From Bog-950 sp044228435 (GTDB lineage: Bacteria > Bacteroidota > Bacteroidia > Chitinophagales > LD1): a DNA stretch of 64,000 bases. Where the stretch lies: the NCBI GenBank assembly GCA_044228435.1, contig JBGAUW010000003.1, positions 62,001 through 126,000 of the forward strand, written 5' to 3'. Below the pieces are notes generated by a model. It had not been told where the DNA came from. It worked only from the letters and a program-made list of their open reading frames with translations, and did no database searches. Of the stretch, positions 52,590-61,451 are shown piece by piece (the first letter of the stretch is position 1; every line of letters begins with the position of its first letter). A program made the position numbers and the translations under genes.

Positions 52590-54011
52590 TTATAGCAGAT
52601 GCGGCCTTTCCCGGTATAGCTTTACTATTAGTTCGCCAAAAAAGCTGTTGGCCCATGCAAACCAGTGACGCGTAAAATCGTTGGGGTTGTTTTTTCTAAA
52701 GCCCTCGTGCATAAAGCCTTTACCGGCATGCGAAGCCTTAAGCAGGTTAAGGCAATACTTTATTTCTTCATCCTCAATGGCGGTAATAGCCCTTGCTATT
52801 ATACCGAGGTGCCAAATCATATCCCCTTTCCAATCTAAATGCGGGCTACCGGTGCCCTCAGCCACCTTCGATTTAAAGAAGTAAGGGTTGCTTTCGCTAA
52901 GCGCAAACTTTCGGCTGCGCTGGTATATTGCATCTGCTGTACTGCCATAGCCCAGGTAAGGTATGGTAACCAAACCGGGCAGGCCTGCATCTTCCATTAG
53001 TAACTGGTTGCCCAACCCATCACATTCATAAGCGTATATTTTTCCAAACTTCGGGTGGTCGGCAATGCCATACTGGTTTACACCTTGCTCTATTTCTTTA
53101 GCCAGCAATTTGCAGGTAACAACTAAATCGGGTTGCTGTTTTATAGCCTCCAGCATTTCGGCTAATTGGCCGAGTGCTGTAACTGCAAAAAGATTTTCGG
53201 GTATATTAAACAGGTAGGTGCAGGCATCGTCGCTATTGCGAAAAGCCGAGCATATCATACCGGTAGGCTTAAAAGGCATGCCATAGCCTTGCCCTTGAAG
53301 CGTATCATTTTTACCACCGCCTTTGCGTTCAAAACGGTACGGGCCATTATCCTTCTTTCGCTGTTGTTGCTGCATGGTTGCTACCACTAAAGCCATCGCT
53401 TTGTTCCATTCAGCATCCAGCATCACAGTATTGCCGGTAATCTTCCAGTATTGGTAAGCCAGCCGTATGCAATAGCAAAGCGAATCTACTTCCCACTTGC
53501 GCTCGTGCACACCGGGTTTCATGTCTGTTTTATCGTTTTTCCATTGGCTTATCTTTTTATCGTCTTTATAAAAAGCATTGGCATAGGGATCCAGCAAAAT
53601 GTTCCGGGTTTGGCGGCGTATAAGCCCTTCTACCATTAGCGAAAGTTGAGGGTCTTGCGGGCAAAGGGATAAATAAGGGTTTACCTGGGCCGATGAGTCG
53701 CGCAGCCACATAGCATCAATATCGCCGGTAATTACGTAGGTGTCCGGTAATTGATTAGTAGTTTCGAAAAACACCGTAGTATCCAAGGTGTTCGGAAAGC
53801 AGTTTTCAAACATCCACGCAAGTTCTTTATCACTGGCTTTTGCTTTTATTTCTTCAATTAAAGCATCTACTGCTTTACTGGTAAATTTTCTTTTACCGGT
53901 TGCAGGCCTTTGCGAAACAAAAGCATCGGTAGCTGTAGCTACAGCCCAGTTGGGCAGTGCAAACGCCGGAAACGACAGAAGGGCTAGTTGGGTAAATTGC
54001 TGGCGGGTCAT
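52590..54011 (-). CDS. GH125 exo-alpha-1,6-mannosidase
   Basis: 473 residues with an N-terminal export signal (MTRQQFTQLALLSFPAFALP). The GH125 pattern is clear: TGDIDAMWLRDSSAQV, HERKWEVDSLCY, GMICSAFRNSDDACTY, LMEDAGLPGLVTIPYLGY, GSPHLDWKGDMIWHLGI and HEGFRKNNPNDFTRHWFAWAN. The fold is an alpha/alpha barrel acting as an inverting, metal-independent mannosidase on N-glycan-type alpha-1,6-mannosides. Isolated, with no SusCD genes nearby, so it is not in an obvious polysaccharide utilisation locus. Confidence 0.93.
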   Translation of the reverse strand: MTRQQFTQLALLSFPAFALPNWAVATATDAFVSQRPATGKRKFTSKAVDALIEEIKAKASDKELAWMFENCFPNTLDTTVFFETTNQLPDTYVITGDIDAMWLRDSSAQVNPYLSLCPQDPQLSLMVEGLIRRQTRNILLDPYANAFYKDDKKISQWKNDKTDMKPGVHERKWEVDSLCYCIRLAYQYWKITGNTVMLDAEWNKAMALVVATMQQQQRKKDNGPYRFERKGGGKNDTLQGQGYGMPFKPTGMICSAFRNSDDACTYLFNIPENLFAVTALGQLAEMLEAIKQQPDLVVTCKLLAKEIEQGVNQYGIADHPKFGKIYAYECDGLGNQLLMEDAGLPGLVTIPYLGYGSTADAIYQRSRKFALSESNPYFFKSKVAEGTGSPHLDWKGDMIWHLGIIARAITAIEDEEIKYCLNLLKASHAGKGFMHEGFRKNNPNDFTRHWFAWANSFFGELIVKLYRERPHLL

Positions 54012-54115
54012 TTTTTAAAAATAATTATTTTAAAAACTGTGTAGGCACTTTGGGTTTTTACGAATCTTATAACTTTTTCAAACTTTTCTGTAACGATTTA
54101 AGGATGGAGGTAAAG

Positions 54116-54123
54116 TAGGTTTG
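54116..54123 (+). promoter_or_regulatory. -7 box of the ECF sigma operon
   Basis: TAGGTTTG fits TAnnTTTG and lies 26 bp before the TTG start of the sigma factor gene. No strong -33 TTTG is visible. Confidence 0.5.
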
Positions 54124-54148
54124 TTACCGAAACAAAGCGCCACCCCCT

Positions 54149-54727
54149 TTGGATGAATCGTTATTAATATTGCAATTACAGCAGGGCAACGAGCCGGCTT
54201 TTAGGTACCTGGTAGAGAACTACCAGCACAGGGTGTACAACACCTGCCTGGGAGTGCTGCGTAATAGCGAAGATGCCGAAGATATTGCGCAGGAGGTTTT
54301 TGTAGAGGTGCATCGCTCGGTAAACGGTTTTAAAGCAGAAGCAAAGCTATCTACCTGGATTTACCGCATTTGCGTTACCAAATCGTTAGACCATTTGCGC
54401 AGTAAAAAGCGGAAAAAGAGGTTTGGTTTTATAAAAAGCATATTTAATGAAGGCGATAACCAGCCGCGGTATGATATACCCGATTTTGTACACCCCGGCG
54501 TGCAATTAGAGAATAAAGAGAGGGCTGTGTATTTGTTTAGGGCTATTGAGCAATTGCCCGAAAACCAAAAAATAGCCTACACCCTTAATAAAATAGAAGG
54601 GCTTAGCTATCAGCAGATTGGCGAGGTTACTAATATGACGGTTTCGGCGGTAGAATCGCTGCTTTTTAGGGCTAAACAGAACTTAAAAAAGACTTTAACC
54701 GATTATTACGAGCAAAATGAATTGTAG
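54149..54727 (+). CDS. ECF RNA polymerase sigma factor
   Basis: 192 residues, starting at TTG (54149; MDESLLILQLQQGNEPAF), since no in-frame ATG gives a complete region 2. Region 2: YRICVTKSLDHLRSKK and NSEDAEDIAQEVFVEVHR. Region 4: LPENQKIAYTLNKIEGLSYQQIGEVTNMTVSAVESLLFRAKQNLKK. No C-terminal extension. The next two genes encode a membrane-anchored short protein and a periplasmic LTxxQ/Spy-like protein, the arrangement of CnrH-CnrY-CnrX. It likely responds to envelope or metal stress. Confidence 0.92.
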   Translation: MDESLLILQLQQGNEPAFRYLVENYQHRVYNTCLGVLRNSEDAEDIAQEVFVEVHRSVNGFKAEAKLSTWIYRICVTKSLDHLRSKKRKKRFGFIKSIFNEGDNQPRYDIPDFVHPGVQLENKERAVYLFRAIEQLPENQKIAYTLNKIEGLSYQQIGEVTNMTVSAVESLLFRAKQNLKKTLTDYYEQNEL

Positions 54728-54765
54728 CAACGCAGGTTTTTGGGCTTAAGGACGTCTAAATAAGT

Positions 54766-55056
54766 ATGATACCCGGAAAAGAAATATGGGCAGAGCAAGT
54801 GCTGGCAAGCGCAGAAGGAATTGTGCCAGCTAAGGCGCCTGCCGGTTTTTACGAAAAAACCATTGCACGTTTAAAAGCCACGGAAGTTGTTTCGGGCGGT
54901 TATGTGTTGCGTGTAGCAGCCGGCGTTTTGCTGTTAGTAGCGTTTAATGCTTTTGCCTGTGTTTCGCTGGTAAATTACAAGGTAGGTAAAGCCGAAAGTA
55001 ACTTGAGCGCATTTGCCAAAGAGTATTCTATTGCCCCGCATGCCGATAATTTTTAA
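54766..55056 (+). CDS. Small single-helix membrane protein, candidate anti-sigma factor
   Basis: 96 residues: cytoplasmic N-terminal part (1-45, GKEIWAEQVLASAEGIV), one transmembrane helix (about 48-70, VLRVAAGVLLLVAFNAFACV) and a short periplasmic tail. This is the topology of CnrY-like anti-sigma factors. No ZAS zinc motif is present. It lies between an ECF sigma gene and a periplasmic sensor-like gene, 38 bp after the first and 9 bp before the second. Confidence 0.75.
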   Translation: MIPGKEIWAEQVLASAEGIVPAKAPAGFYEKTIARLKATEVVSGGYVLRVAAGVLLLVAFNAFACVSLVNYKVGKAESNLSAFAKEYSIAPHADNF

Positions 55057-55065
55057 GCAGCACAG

Positions 55066-55527
55066 ATGATGACCAATAAAGTAAAGCTGTTGTATTTTGT
55101 AATAGTAGCCCTGCTGCTAATAAATACTGGCACGCTTGCTTTTATTTTTATGTATGGCGCTCCATCCCGCCAAAATGGCCCGCGCGAAGTTTCGCGATGG
55201 ATTACAGAGCAATTGCAATTAAACGAAGAGCAGCAACAGCAATACCGACAATTGCAGGATGAGCACCGAAAAAATATGGATGCCATACACGAGCAGGACA
55301 GAAACCTGCACGACCGCTACTTTCAGCTTTTGCAGGGTGCTGCCGCCGATTCGAGTTTGGTAAACCAGTTAGCCGATTCCATAGCATTAAACCGTAAGCA
55401 AACGGAACTAACTACCTTTTACGACTTTCAAAAAATACGGAGAATATGCAGCGCTGAACAGCAAAAAAAGTTCGACCAGATAATAGGCGAGGCCCTTCGT
55501 ATGATGGCCCCACGGCCCCGCCGATAG
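55066..55527 (+). CDS. Periplasmic CnrX/Spy-like protein (LTxxQ-type)
   Basis: 153 residues: a membrane anchor (about 8-30) and a long-helix domain (LQLNEEQQQQYRQLQDEHRK ... RIRRICSAEQQKKFDQIIGEALR). The helix-hairpin pattern with E-Q-x-x-x-F near the end is that of the heavy-metal-sensor/LTxxQ (CnrX, CpxP, Spy) family. Membrane anchoring plus the cotranscribed sigma and anti-sigma genes favour a sensor role, but there is no His-rich site, so the ligand is open. Cys131 is the only cysteine of the domain. Confidence 0.8.
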   Translation: MMTNKVKLLYFVIVALLLINTGTLAFIFMYGAPSRQNGPREVSRWITEQLQLNEEQQQQYRQLQDEHRKNMDAIHEQDRNLHDRYFQLLQGAAADSSLVNQLADSIALNRKQTELTTFYDFQKIRRICSAEQQKKFDQIIGEALRMMAPRPRR

Positions 55528-55616
55528 CTTATCTTTTACCACCTGTTGCTGAATATTTAAAATCTTCTTTTAGATTTATGGCGTAACCCATTGCTTCGTA
55601 TTTAAAAACTGTTGGT

Positions 55617-57056
55617 TTGTTATTTAACTCGTTACCCTTTCTTATCTTCTTTCCGGTAGTAACAGTATTGTACTTTTTACTGCCGTATAAGCGCCGGATA
55701 CTGATGCTGCTGGCCGCCAGCTGTTTCTTTTACATGTTCTTTAAGCCGGTCTACATCCTCATCCTGTTTTTTACAATCATAATTGATTATTACGCAGGTA
55801 TACTTATAGAGAACGCCACCGGCCCGCGCCGAAAATTTTACCTAAGCTGGAGTTTGGTAGCCAATGTAGCCGTGCTGGCTATTTTTAAATACTTCAACTT
55901 TATTAATGGCAATATAGAAGTAATGCTAAATAGCTTTGGCGTTGCCAACCCTATACCCTACCTGCAAATTTTGTTGCCCATCGGATTAAGTTTTCACACG
56001 TTCCAGGCAATGAGCTATACAATTGAAGTATATCGCGGTAATCAAAAATCGGAGCGCAACTTTTTAACCTATGCGCTTTACGTAATGTATTATCCGCAGC
56101 TAGTGGCAGGGCCGATAGAGCGCCCTCAAAATGTATTACACCAGTTTTACGAGGAACATAACTTTGATTATAACCGAACCATTGCAGGCCTTAAGCAAAT
56201 GCTGTGGGGCTTGTTTAAAAAAATGGTGGTGGCCGATAGGCTGGCCATGTTTGTAGATGTAGTTTTTAACGACCCTAATAATTACCATGGGTTTCCGGTT
56301 ATATGGGCCATTTTGTTCTTTACGTTCCAAATTTACTGCGACTTTTCGGGCTACTCTGATATTGCCCTGGGCGCCTCGCGCATAATGGGTATTAACCTGA
56401 TGGTAAATTTTAACCTGCCTTATATTTCTACCTCTATTAAAGAATTTTGGAGCCGCTGGCATATTTCGCTTTCTACCTGGTTCCGCGATTACTTTTATAT
56501 CAGCATAGGTGGTAATAGAGTATCTAAACCGCGATGGTATTTAAACCTGTTTCTAGTGTTTTTGGTAAGCGGCTTGTGGCACGGCGCAAACTGGACATTT
56601 ATTATTTGGGGTGCCCTGCATGGCTTTTACCAAATTTTTGGTCACCTAACACACGGTATACAAAATAGTATTAAGGCAAAATTAAAGCCTATTAGTTTTT
56701 TAATTACCGGCTTAGAATGGGCGTTTACTATGCTTTTGGTAATGATAGCCTGGGTGTTTTTTAGGGCCAACAATGTGCACGATGCCTTTACCATTTTGCG
56801 CGAGGCCCCGCATATTGAGCGCGGTGTATTGTTTGGCATACCAATGTTTAGCACCTTTTTTAATTTAAGTTGTATTGCCTCGCTGGCTATAATGTTTGGT
56901 ATAGAATATATTTTTTACAAAGGCTGGCAGTTAAAGTTGTTTAAGGCCGAACGAACAAGCATGGTAGCCGATGTGGTTTTTTGTGCGCTTATTGTTTTAA
57001 GTATCTATGTTTTTGGAATTTTTGAGGAGCAGTCATTTATCTACTTTCAATTTTAA
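55617..57056 (+). CDS. MBOAT-family O-acyltransferase (AlgI/DltB-like)
   Basis: 479 residues, about ten transmembrane helices. It starts with TTG, since MLFNSLPFLIFFPVV is the canonical AlgI-type start. Motifs: QLVAGPIERPQNVL, FWSRWHISLSTWFRDYFY and VSGLWHGANWTFIIWGALHG with the invariant His. It moves acyl groups (usually acetyl) across the inner membrane to a periplasmic acceptor. The next gene (3 bp on) encodes an SGNH-like protein, the usual partner that completes the transfer, so this is an O-acetylation pair for an extracellular glycan. Confidence 0.94.
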   Translation: MLFNSLPFLIFFPVVTVLYFLLPYKRRILMLLAASCFFYMFFKPVYILILFFTIIIDYYAGILIENATGPRRKFYLSWSLVANVAVLAIFKYFNFINGNIEVMLNSFGVANPIPYLQILLPIGLSFHTFQAMSYTIEVYRGNQKSERNFLTYALYVMYYPQLVAGPIERPQNVLHQFYEEHNFDYNRTIAGLKQMLWGLFKKMVVADRLAMFVDVVFNDPNNYHGFPVIWAILFFTFQIYCDFSGYSDIALGASRIMGINLMVNFNLPYISTSIKEFWSRWHISLSTWFRDYFYISIGGNRVSKPRWYLNLFLVFLVSGLWHGANWTFIIWGALHGFYQIFGHLTHGIQNSIKAKLKPISFLITGLEWAFTMLLVMIAWVFFRANNVHDAFTILREAPHIERGVLFGIPMFSTFFNLSCIASLAIMFGIEYIFYKGWQLKLFKAERTSMVADVVFCALIVLSIYVFGIFEEQSFIYFQF

Positions 57057-57058
57057 GA

Positions 57059-58027
57059 ATGCGGTTTTTAAAGTTCACTTTTTCGGTATTGGTAATTTGC
57101 CTGGCAATTTTTGCTTTGCTTGAGTTTGCCTATCGCAATTACTTAACTCAGGCCGACCTGATATTTAAGCCTTATTACGAAAAAATCTCTACTGTTGAAA
57201 CCCTCTATATCGGCAATTCGCACATAGGTGTATTTATTGGGCTTTATCCCGGAGAGAATAAACAGGTGGGCAATATGTCGCTTGGCGGCCAGGATATTTT
57301 TAGGATGTATACCGTGCTTAAAACCTTGTTGCCTAAAAGCCCTAAGCTAAAAACGGTGTATTTAGGATTCGATTACGATTTGTTGGGTTATAACCAAACC
57401 AAAAGCGGGCAGGAGTATGTAGATCGTGAGTATTACCCATATACCGGTGAACTTTACAATAATACTGCTACTAACCGGGCTATGAGCAGCTCGTATTTTT
57501 TTAGAGCCAACCGCGATATAGCTTACTTGTTAAAGCGTAATAAAGAGGCTGCAAAGCCTATTAATTATATACCGGTAGAGAATAAAGCAGCACCGGCAGC
57601 TGGTGGCGATACTACTACGGCGGCGGCTGTTACTACCGAATCAACTGCACCTGCCCTGCCGCATAAAGTGCATAATGAATTTATGTGCCGCAAGCGGGCC
57701 GAAGAACATACGCTTTTAAAGTTTAAGCAAAAAAACATACCCGAAAACATGAATTACCTGGCTAAAGTTATAGCGCTGTGCAAACAGTATAACGTTAAGC
57801 TGGTTTTGTTCGACCCACCTAAAACAGAGTGTTACCGTACTTATTCTAATAAATTTGTAGTTGAAAATGCTAAACACAGCATTGATTCATTTGCCGCTGC
57901 CCAACACGTGCCTTACCTTGATTTTTATAACGACACCTCGTTTAACGACGATATGTTTGTAGACTACGACCACCTGAACGAGGTGGGCGTAAAGTTGCTG
58001 GACGAGAAGTTGAAGGCTAACCAATAA
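57059..58027 (+). CDS. SGNH-hydrolase-like O-acetylation partner (AlgJ/AlgX-like)
   Basis: 322 residues: an N-terminal helix (7-28) anchoring a periplasmic domain. SGNH-like elements are present: IGNSHIGV (Ser-containing block I, GNSH in place of GDS), GNMSLGGQD, KTVYLGFDYD and DYDHLNEVG (Asp-x-x-His). An Ala/Thr-rich insert (about 175-205) interrupts the domain. With the MBOAT gene directly upstream it should hand acetyl groups to a polysaccharide outside the inner membrane. Confidence 0.85.
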   Translation: MRFLKFTFSVLVICLAIFALLEFAYRNYLTQADLIFKPYYEKISTVETLYIGNSHIGVFIGLYPGENKQVGNMSLGGQDIFRMYTVLKTLLPKSPKLKTVYLGFDYDLLGYNQTKSGQEYVDREYYPYTGELYNNTATNRAMSSSYFFRANRDIAYLLKRNKEAAKPINYIPVENKAAPAAGGDTTTAAAVTTESTAPALPHKVHNEFMCRKRAEEHTLLKFKQKNIPENMNYLAKVIALCKQYNVKLVLFDPPKTECYRTYSNKFVVENAKHSIDSFAAAQHVPYLDFYNDTSFNDDMFVDYDHLNEVGVKLLDEKLKANQ

Positions 58028-58037
58028 ATAATAAAGC

Positions 58038-58706
58038 ATGAAAGCAGTAAAAATTGTACTGGTTGTAATTGTTGTTGCAGCCATTGTTGCCGGCGCGTAT
58101 TTTTTGGGTATGAAATCGGGTGCCGATTTAGTGCGCAACGGTTTGCTGGCCAATTACCCTACAGTAAAAAATGTGGTGCAAAGCGCCAATGTAGAGTTTG
58201 ACACTACTGTTTCGGTAACGCTTACAAGTGCCGAAAATGCGGAAATTTTTAATTTGCTAAAGGGCGCAAATAAGACCGATTCGCTGCAAATTTCTATTCC
58301 TTACTATGGCCGCTACGGCATTGATTTATCGGTGCGTAACTTCAGGGTATTTAAAAACGATGAAGGTGCGGTAGAGGTATGGTTGCCTGCCGTAGTAATG
58401 CGCTATTGCGAGCTTAAGTTCGATGGGCTGGTTATAAACGGCAGTTCAGCCGGCACCCTTTTTAAGGGCGATAATGCAGCTGAAATACGTAAAAAGCTAT
58501 ATGAACTGCTGCTGCCTGTATTGCAAAAAAACAAAACCCACGTAAAGGCGGCCAAGGTAGCCGAAAACAAGGCTTTAATGTTTTACTTTATGCCTTACAA
58601 GTGGGATTTAAAGGTTTATATAGATAATGAATTGCAGAATTTGCCCCTGGTGCCCGGGGTAAACCAAAGTGTTGATGACGCCATTAAGCAGGCGGTGGGC
58701 AAATAA
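58038..58706 (+). CDS. Membrane-anchored DUF4230-like protein
   Basis: 222 residues with an N-terminal membrane helix (5-25) and a periplasmic alpha/beta domain (TDSLQISIPYYGRYGIDLSV, VEVWLPAVVMRYCELKFDGL). The pattern recalls DUF4230 (LIPYYGxYGxDL) but the assignment is from memory. Ten bases after the SGNH gene, so probably in the same operon; a role in surface glycan modification is possible. Confidence 0.65.
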   Translation: MKAVKIVLVVIVVAAIVAGAYFLGMKSGADLVRNGLLANYPTVKNVVQSANVEFDTTVSVTLTSAENAEIFNLLKGANKTDSLQISIPYYGRYGIDLSVRNFRVFKNDEGAVEVWLPAVVMRYCELKFDGLVINGSSAGTLFKGDNAAEIRKKLYELLLPVLQKNKTHVKAAKVAENKALMFYFMPYKWDLKVYIDNELQNLPLVPGVNQSVDDAIKQAVGK

Positions 58707-58804
58707 ACATTGCCCTGTGCTTATTTATTAACGCCACTTACAAAACTCTCTTTAACTTTAGCCGTATCTATAATATGGGCTTTGCCTATAATTAACCCGT
58801 ACGC

Positions 58805-61357
58805 ATGAAAAAACAGTTTACCCTTTTCATCACTTTGTTTTTTTCGTTATTGGCTCTGGCCCAGGCACCTCACAAATTCAATTATCAGGCCATTGCCCGA
58901 AATGCAGCAGGCGCTGGCCTGACCAATCAAAGCGTATCGGTAAGGTTTACCATTCGCGATATATCGGCTACAGGCCCTTTACTTTACCAGGAAAAACAGG
59001 TGCTGCAAACCAACCAGTTTGGCTTATTCAATACAGTAGTGGGCGATGGGACAGTTCTTTCGGGCGATTTCTCGACAATTGCATGGGGCGTTAATGCTAA
59101 GTTTTTGCAGGTAGAATACGACCCTGATGCGGGTAATAATTTTTTGCTGGCAGGTAATGCCGAAATGGTGAGTGTGCCGTATGCTTTATTTGCTGAAACT
59201 GCAGGTAATGGTGGTGGCGGAGGTACTGGTGCCACGGGAGCAACAGGCCCCACCGGAAATGCAGGTGTAACCGGGCCGACCGGCCCCACAGGTGCAACAG
59301 GCGATGCGGGATTAAATGGCGCAACAGGCGCTACCGGCGCAACCGGTCCGAGTGGTTCTGGTGGCGGCGCTACCGGAGCAACCGGGGCTACAGGGCCAAC
59401 GGGTGCTACCGGTTCAGGTGGTGGCGCTACCGGCCCCACAGGCCTTACAGGGGCAACCGGGGCGAATGGTATAACAGGGCCAACAGGCTTGAATGGTGCC
59501 AGTGGTCCAACAGGGCCCACAGGAGCAACGGGCCCTGCCGGTTCGGGTAATATTAGCGGCACGCTTAATTATGTAGCTAAGTTTACACCAGACTCTAACA
59601 CCATAGGCAACTCTCGCATTTTAGATAATGGTCATTTTGTAGGCATAGGCACCGATGCCCCTACTGCACATTTGCAATTGCAGGGCGATTCAGTAACTAC
59701 TTTGCTTTTAAGTAACGCAGTTTCGCCCAATGGCTTTTCTATTTCCCAAGCCGACTCAGGCGTAGTAGGTCTGGTTAACCTCGAAAGCCGCGATTTATTT
59801 ATTGGCACAGCTGGCAACGAACGCGCACGCTTTACCAAAGATGGATTGTTGGGTATAGGTACCGCCAGCCCTACGCACGATTTGGTTTTGGTAACACAAG
59901 GCGGCCTGCCTACTACCTTACAAATTGCTTCGGCACTTACAGGCCAGGCTGCTACCGATGGTTTATTGCTGGGCCATAACGATGCCTTTGGTACGGCTGT
60001 ATTAATGAACCAGGAAAATAAAGGGCTGTTGTTTGGCACCGGCAATACAGAGCGCATGCGCATTACCGAAACCGGCAAAGTGGGCATTGGTTTAAGTAAC
60101 CCTGCACGCGAACTGGTAATTGCCAATGCCTTCGATACAGCTGCCCTTCAATTAGTATCATCGGTAACCGGTGCCGCTAAAAATGATGGCTTTGTAATAG
60201 GGCAATTAAGCAGCACTGGTAATATACAATTGATGAATTATGAAAATGAGGGGGTATTGATTGGTACGAATGCTACCCCACGTGTAGTAGTATCTCAGGA
60301 TGGCCGAGTTGGATTAAATGTAACTTCACCGGTGAGGGATTTGGTAGTTAAGAGTGCCTTAGGTACACCAACTGCATTGCAATTAGTATCATCTGGCACT
60401 GGTGATGGACCTTTGGATGGATTTTTGATCAGGCATACTAACGCAACAGGCGCTGTGCAAATAATGAATAACGAGGATGAGCCGCTCAGCTTTGGCACCT
60501 CGCAATTGCAACGAATGACCATTACCAATACCGGCAAAATTGGTATAGGCATACTATCAGCTAACCCGGTGCATACTATCGATGCCGTATTTAATACCGA
60601 TGCGGCTTTGCGTTTGCGGGGGCAGGATGGAGGCTTTAATCGCTCGCTGCTGATATTAGACAAAACAGACGCTAACACCGACCAGGCCGCTGTTCAATAC
60701 AGCCTTTTAGATTCGGCACAATGGTTGGTAGGTACGCTTAATAATAGCAACTACCGCGTTTTTAATTTTAATACCGGTAACGATGCCTTCTCTATTAACT
60801 ACGCTAACGATAATGTAGGTATTGGCACCCCTAATGCTACCGCCAAGCTGGAAGTAAACGGACAGGTAAAAATTACAGGCGGTGGACCAGCACAGGGCAA
60901 AGTATTAATATCAGATGCCAGCGGCCTTGCCAGCTGGGGAGAAGATAACCCTAAAAAAGCATTTAGCGCTTATAGCAATGCAGGTTTGTTTGCCGTTAGC
61001 CCAAATGTAGAAACACCTTTGCTGTTTGATAACATCAATTTTAACGATGGTAACTACTACGACCCAAACACAGGAGTATTCAATGTGCTATCTGAAGGCA
61101 TGTATCACTTTGAAGTGCACATAGTATGGCAAACTTTTTCTGCCGGCGAAAGCACTTTGGCGCTTAGGGTAAACGGGGTAGTGACGGAGCAGATGCGCGT
61201 TCGCCTGAGCAATCCGACATCACAATTTCTTTCGTCCAACTTCAAACTCTACTCTGGCGATGTGGTGGATGTAGTAATAACCCAAAGCAGCGGTGCAACC
61301 CAAAACTTAAACCTTAATCAGTTAGAGAGCGTATTTAGCGGGTATAAGGTTTATTAG
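58805..61357 (+). CDS. Collagen-like protein with C-terminal C1q-type domain
   Basis: 850 residues. Signal peptide to about 20. An N-terminal domain (about 21-130; FNYQAIARNAAGAGLTNQSV) common in Bacteroidota. A Gly-x-y collagen-like stretch (residues about 134-248) rich in GATGATGPTG with interruptions at Gly-Gly-Gly. Then VGIGTDAPTAHLQLQ-type repeats (about five copies of GIGTxSPTHDLVL). Last comes a jelly-roll region (about 716-850): KAFSAYSNAGLF, TGVFNVLSEGMYHFEVHI, LALRVNGV and VFSGYKVY, which fits the gC1q/TNF-like fold. The collagen helix and the C1q head both drive trimer formation, so a trimeric surface fibre is likely. Confidence 0.85.
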   Translation: MKKQFTLFITLFFSLLALAQAPHKFNYQAIARNAAGAGLTNQSVSVRFTIRDISATGPLLYQEKQVLQTNQFGLFNTVVGDGTVLSGDFSTIAWGVNAKFLQVEYDPDAGNNFLLAGNAEMVSVPYALFAETAGNGGGGGTGATGATGPTGNAGVTGPTGPTGATGDAGLNGATGATGATGPSGSGGGATGATGATGPTGATGSGGGATGPTGLTGATGANGITGPTGLNGASGPTGPTGATGPAGSGNISGTLNYVAKFTPDSNTIGNSRILDNGHFVGIGTDAPTAHLQLQGDSVTTLLLSNAVSPNGFSISQADSGVVGLVNLESRDLFIGTAGNERARFTKDGLLGIGTASPTHDLVLVTQGGLPTTLQIASALTGQAATDGLLLGHNDAFGTAVLMNQENKGLLFGTGNTERMRITETGKVGIGLSNPARELVIANAFDTAALQLVSSVTGAAKNDGFVIGQLSSTGNIQLMNYENEGVLIGTNATPRVVVSQDGRVGLNVTSPVRDLVVKSALGTPTALQLVSSGTGDGPLDGFLIRHTNATGAVQIMNNEDEPLSFGTSQLQRMTITNTGKIGIGILSANPVHTIDAVFNTDAALRLRGQDGGFNRSLLILDKTDANTDQAAVQYSLLDSAQWLVGTLNNSNYRVFNFNTGNDAFSINYANDNVGIGTPNATAKLEVNGQVKITGGGPAQGKVLISDASGLASWGEDNPKKAFSAYSNAGLFAVSPNVETPLLFDNINFNDGNYYDPNTGVFNVLSEGMYHFEVHIVWQTFSAGESTLALRVNGVVTEQMRVRLSNPTSQFLSSNFKLYSGDVVDVVITQSSGATQNLNLNQLESVFSGYKVY

Positions 61358-61362
61358 TGCCC

Positions 61363-61443
61363 AAGTCATCCGATGACTTTTTGTGCAAAGGTGCGACAAA
61401 CTGTAAAAACAGCGTATTTTGAAATAGAAGTCATCGGATGACT
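61363..61443. repeat. Inverted pair of 15-17-nt palindromes
   Basis: AAGTCATC-C-GATGACTT (61363-61379) is a perfect palindrome around one base. A second copy in opposite orientation (AAGTCATC-G-GATGACT, 61428-61443) lies 48 bp away. Each can fold alone, or the two can pair as a longer stem. They sit between convergent genes. Layout (two inverted hairpins) and the shared CATCCGA word resemble the RAYT-linked repeats at 249-315, so this may be a second REP-like family or a variant. Confidence 0.65.
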
Positions 61444-61451
61444 ATACCTAT

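Noticed and set aside
58984..59562. 192-residue Pro-rich reading frame on the minus strand
   Set aside because: It is the reverse complement of the Gly-x-y collagen repeats of the real plus-strand gene.
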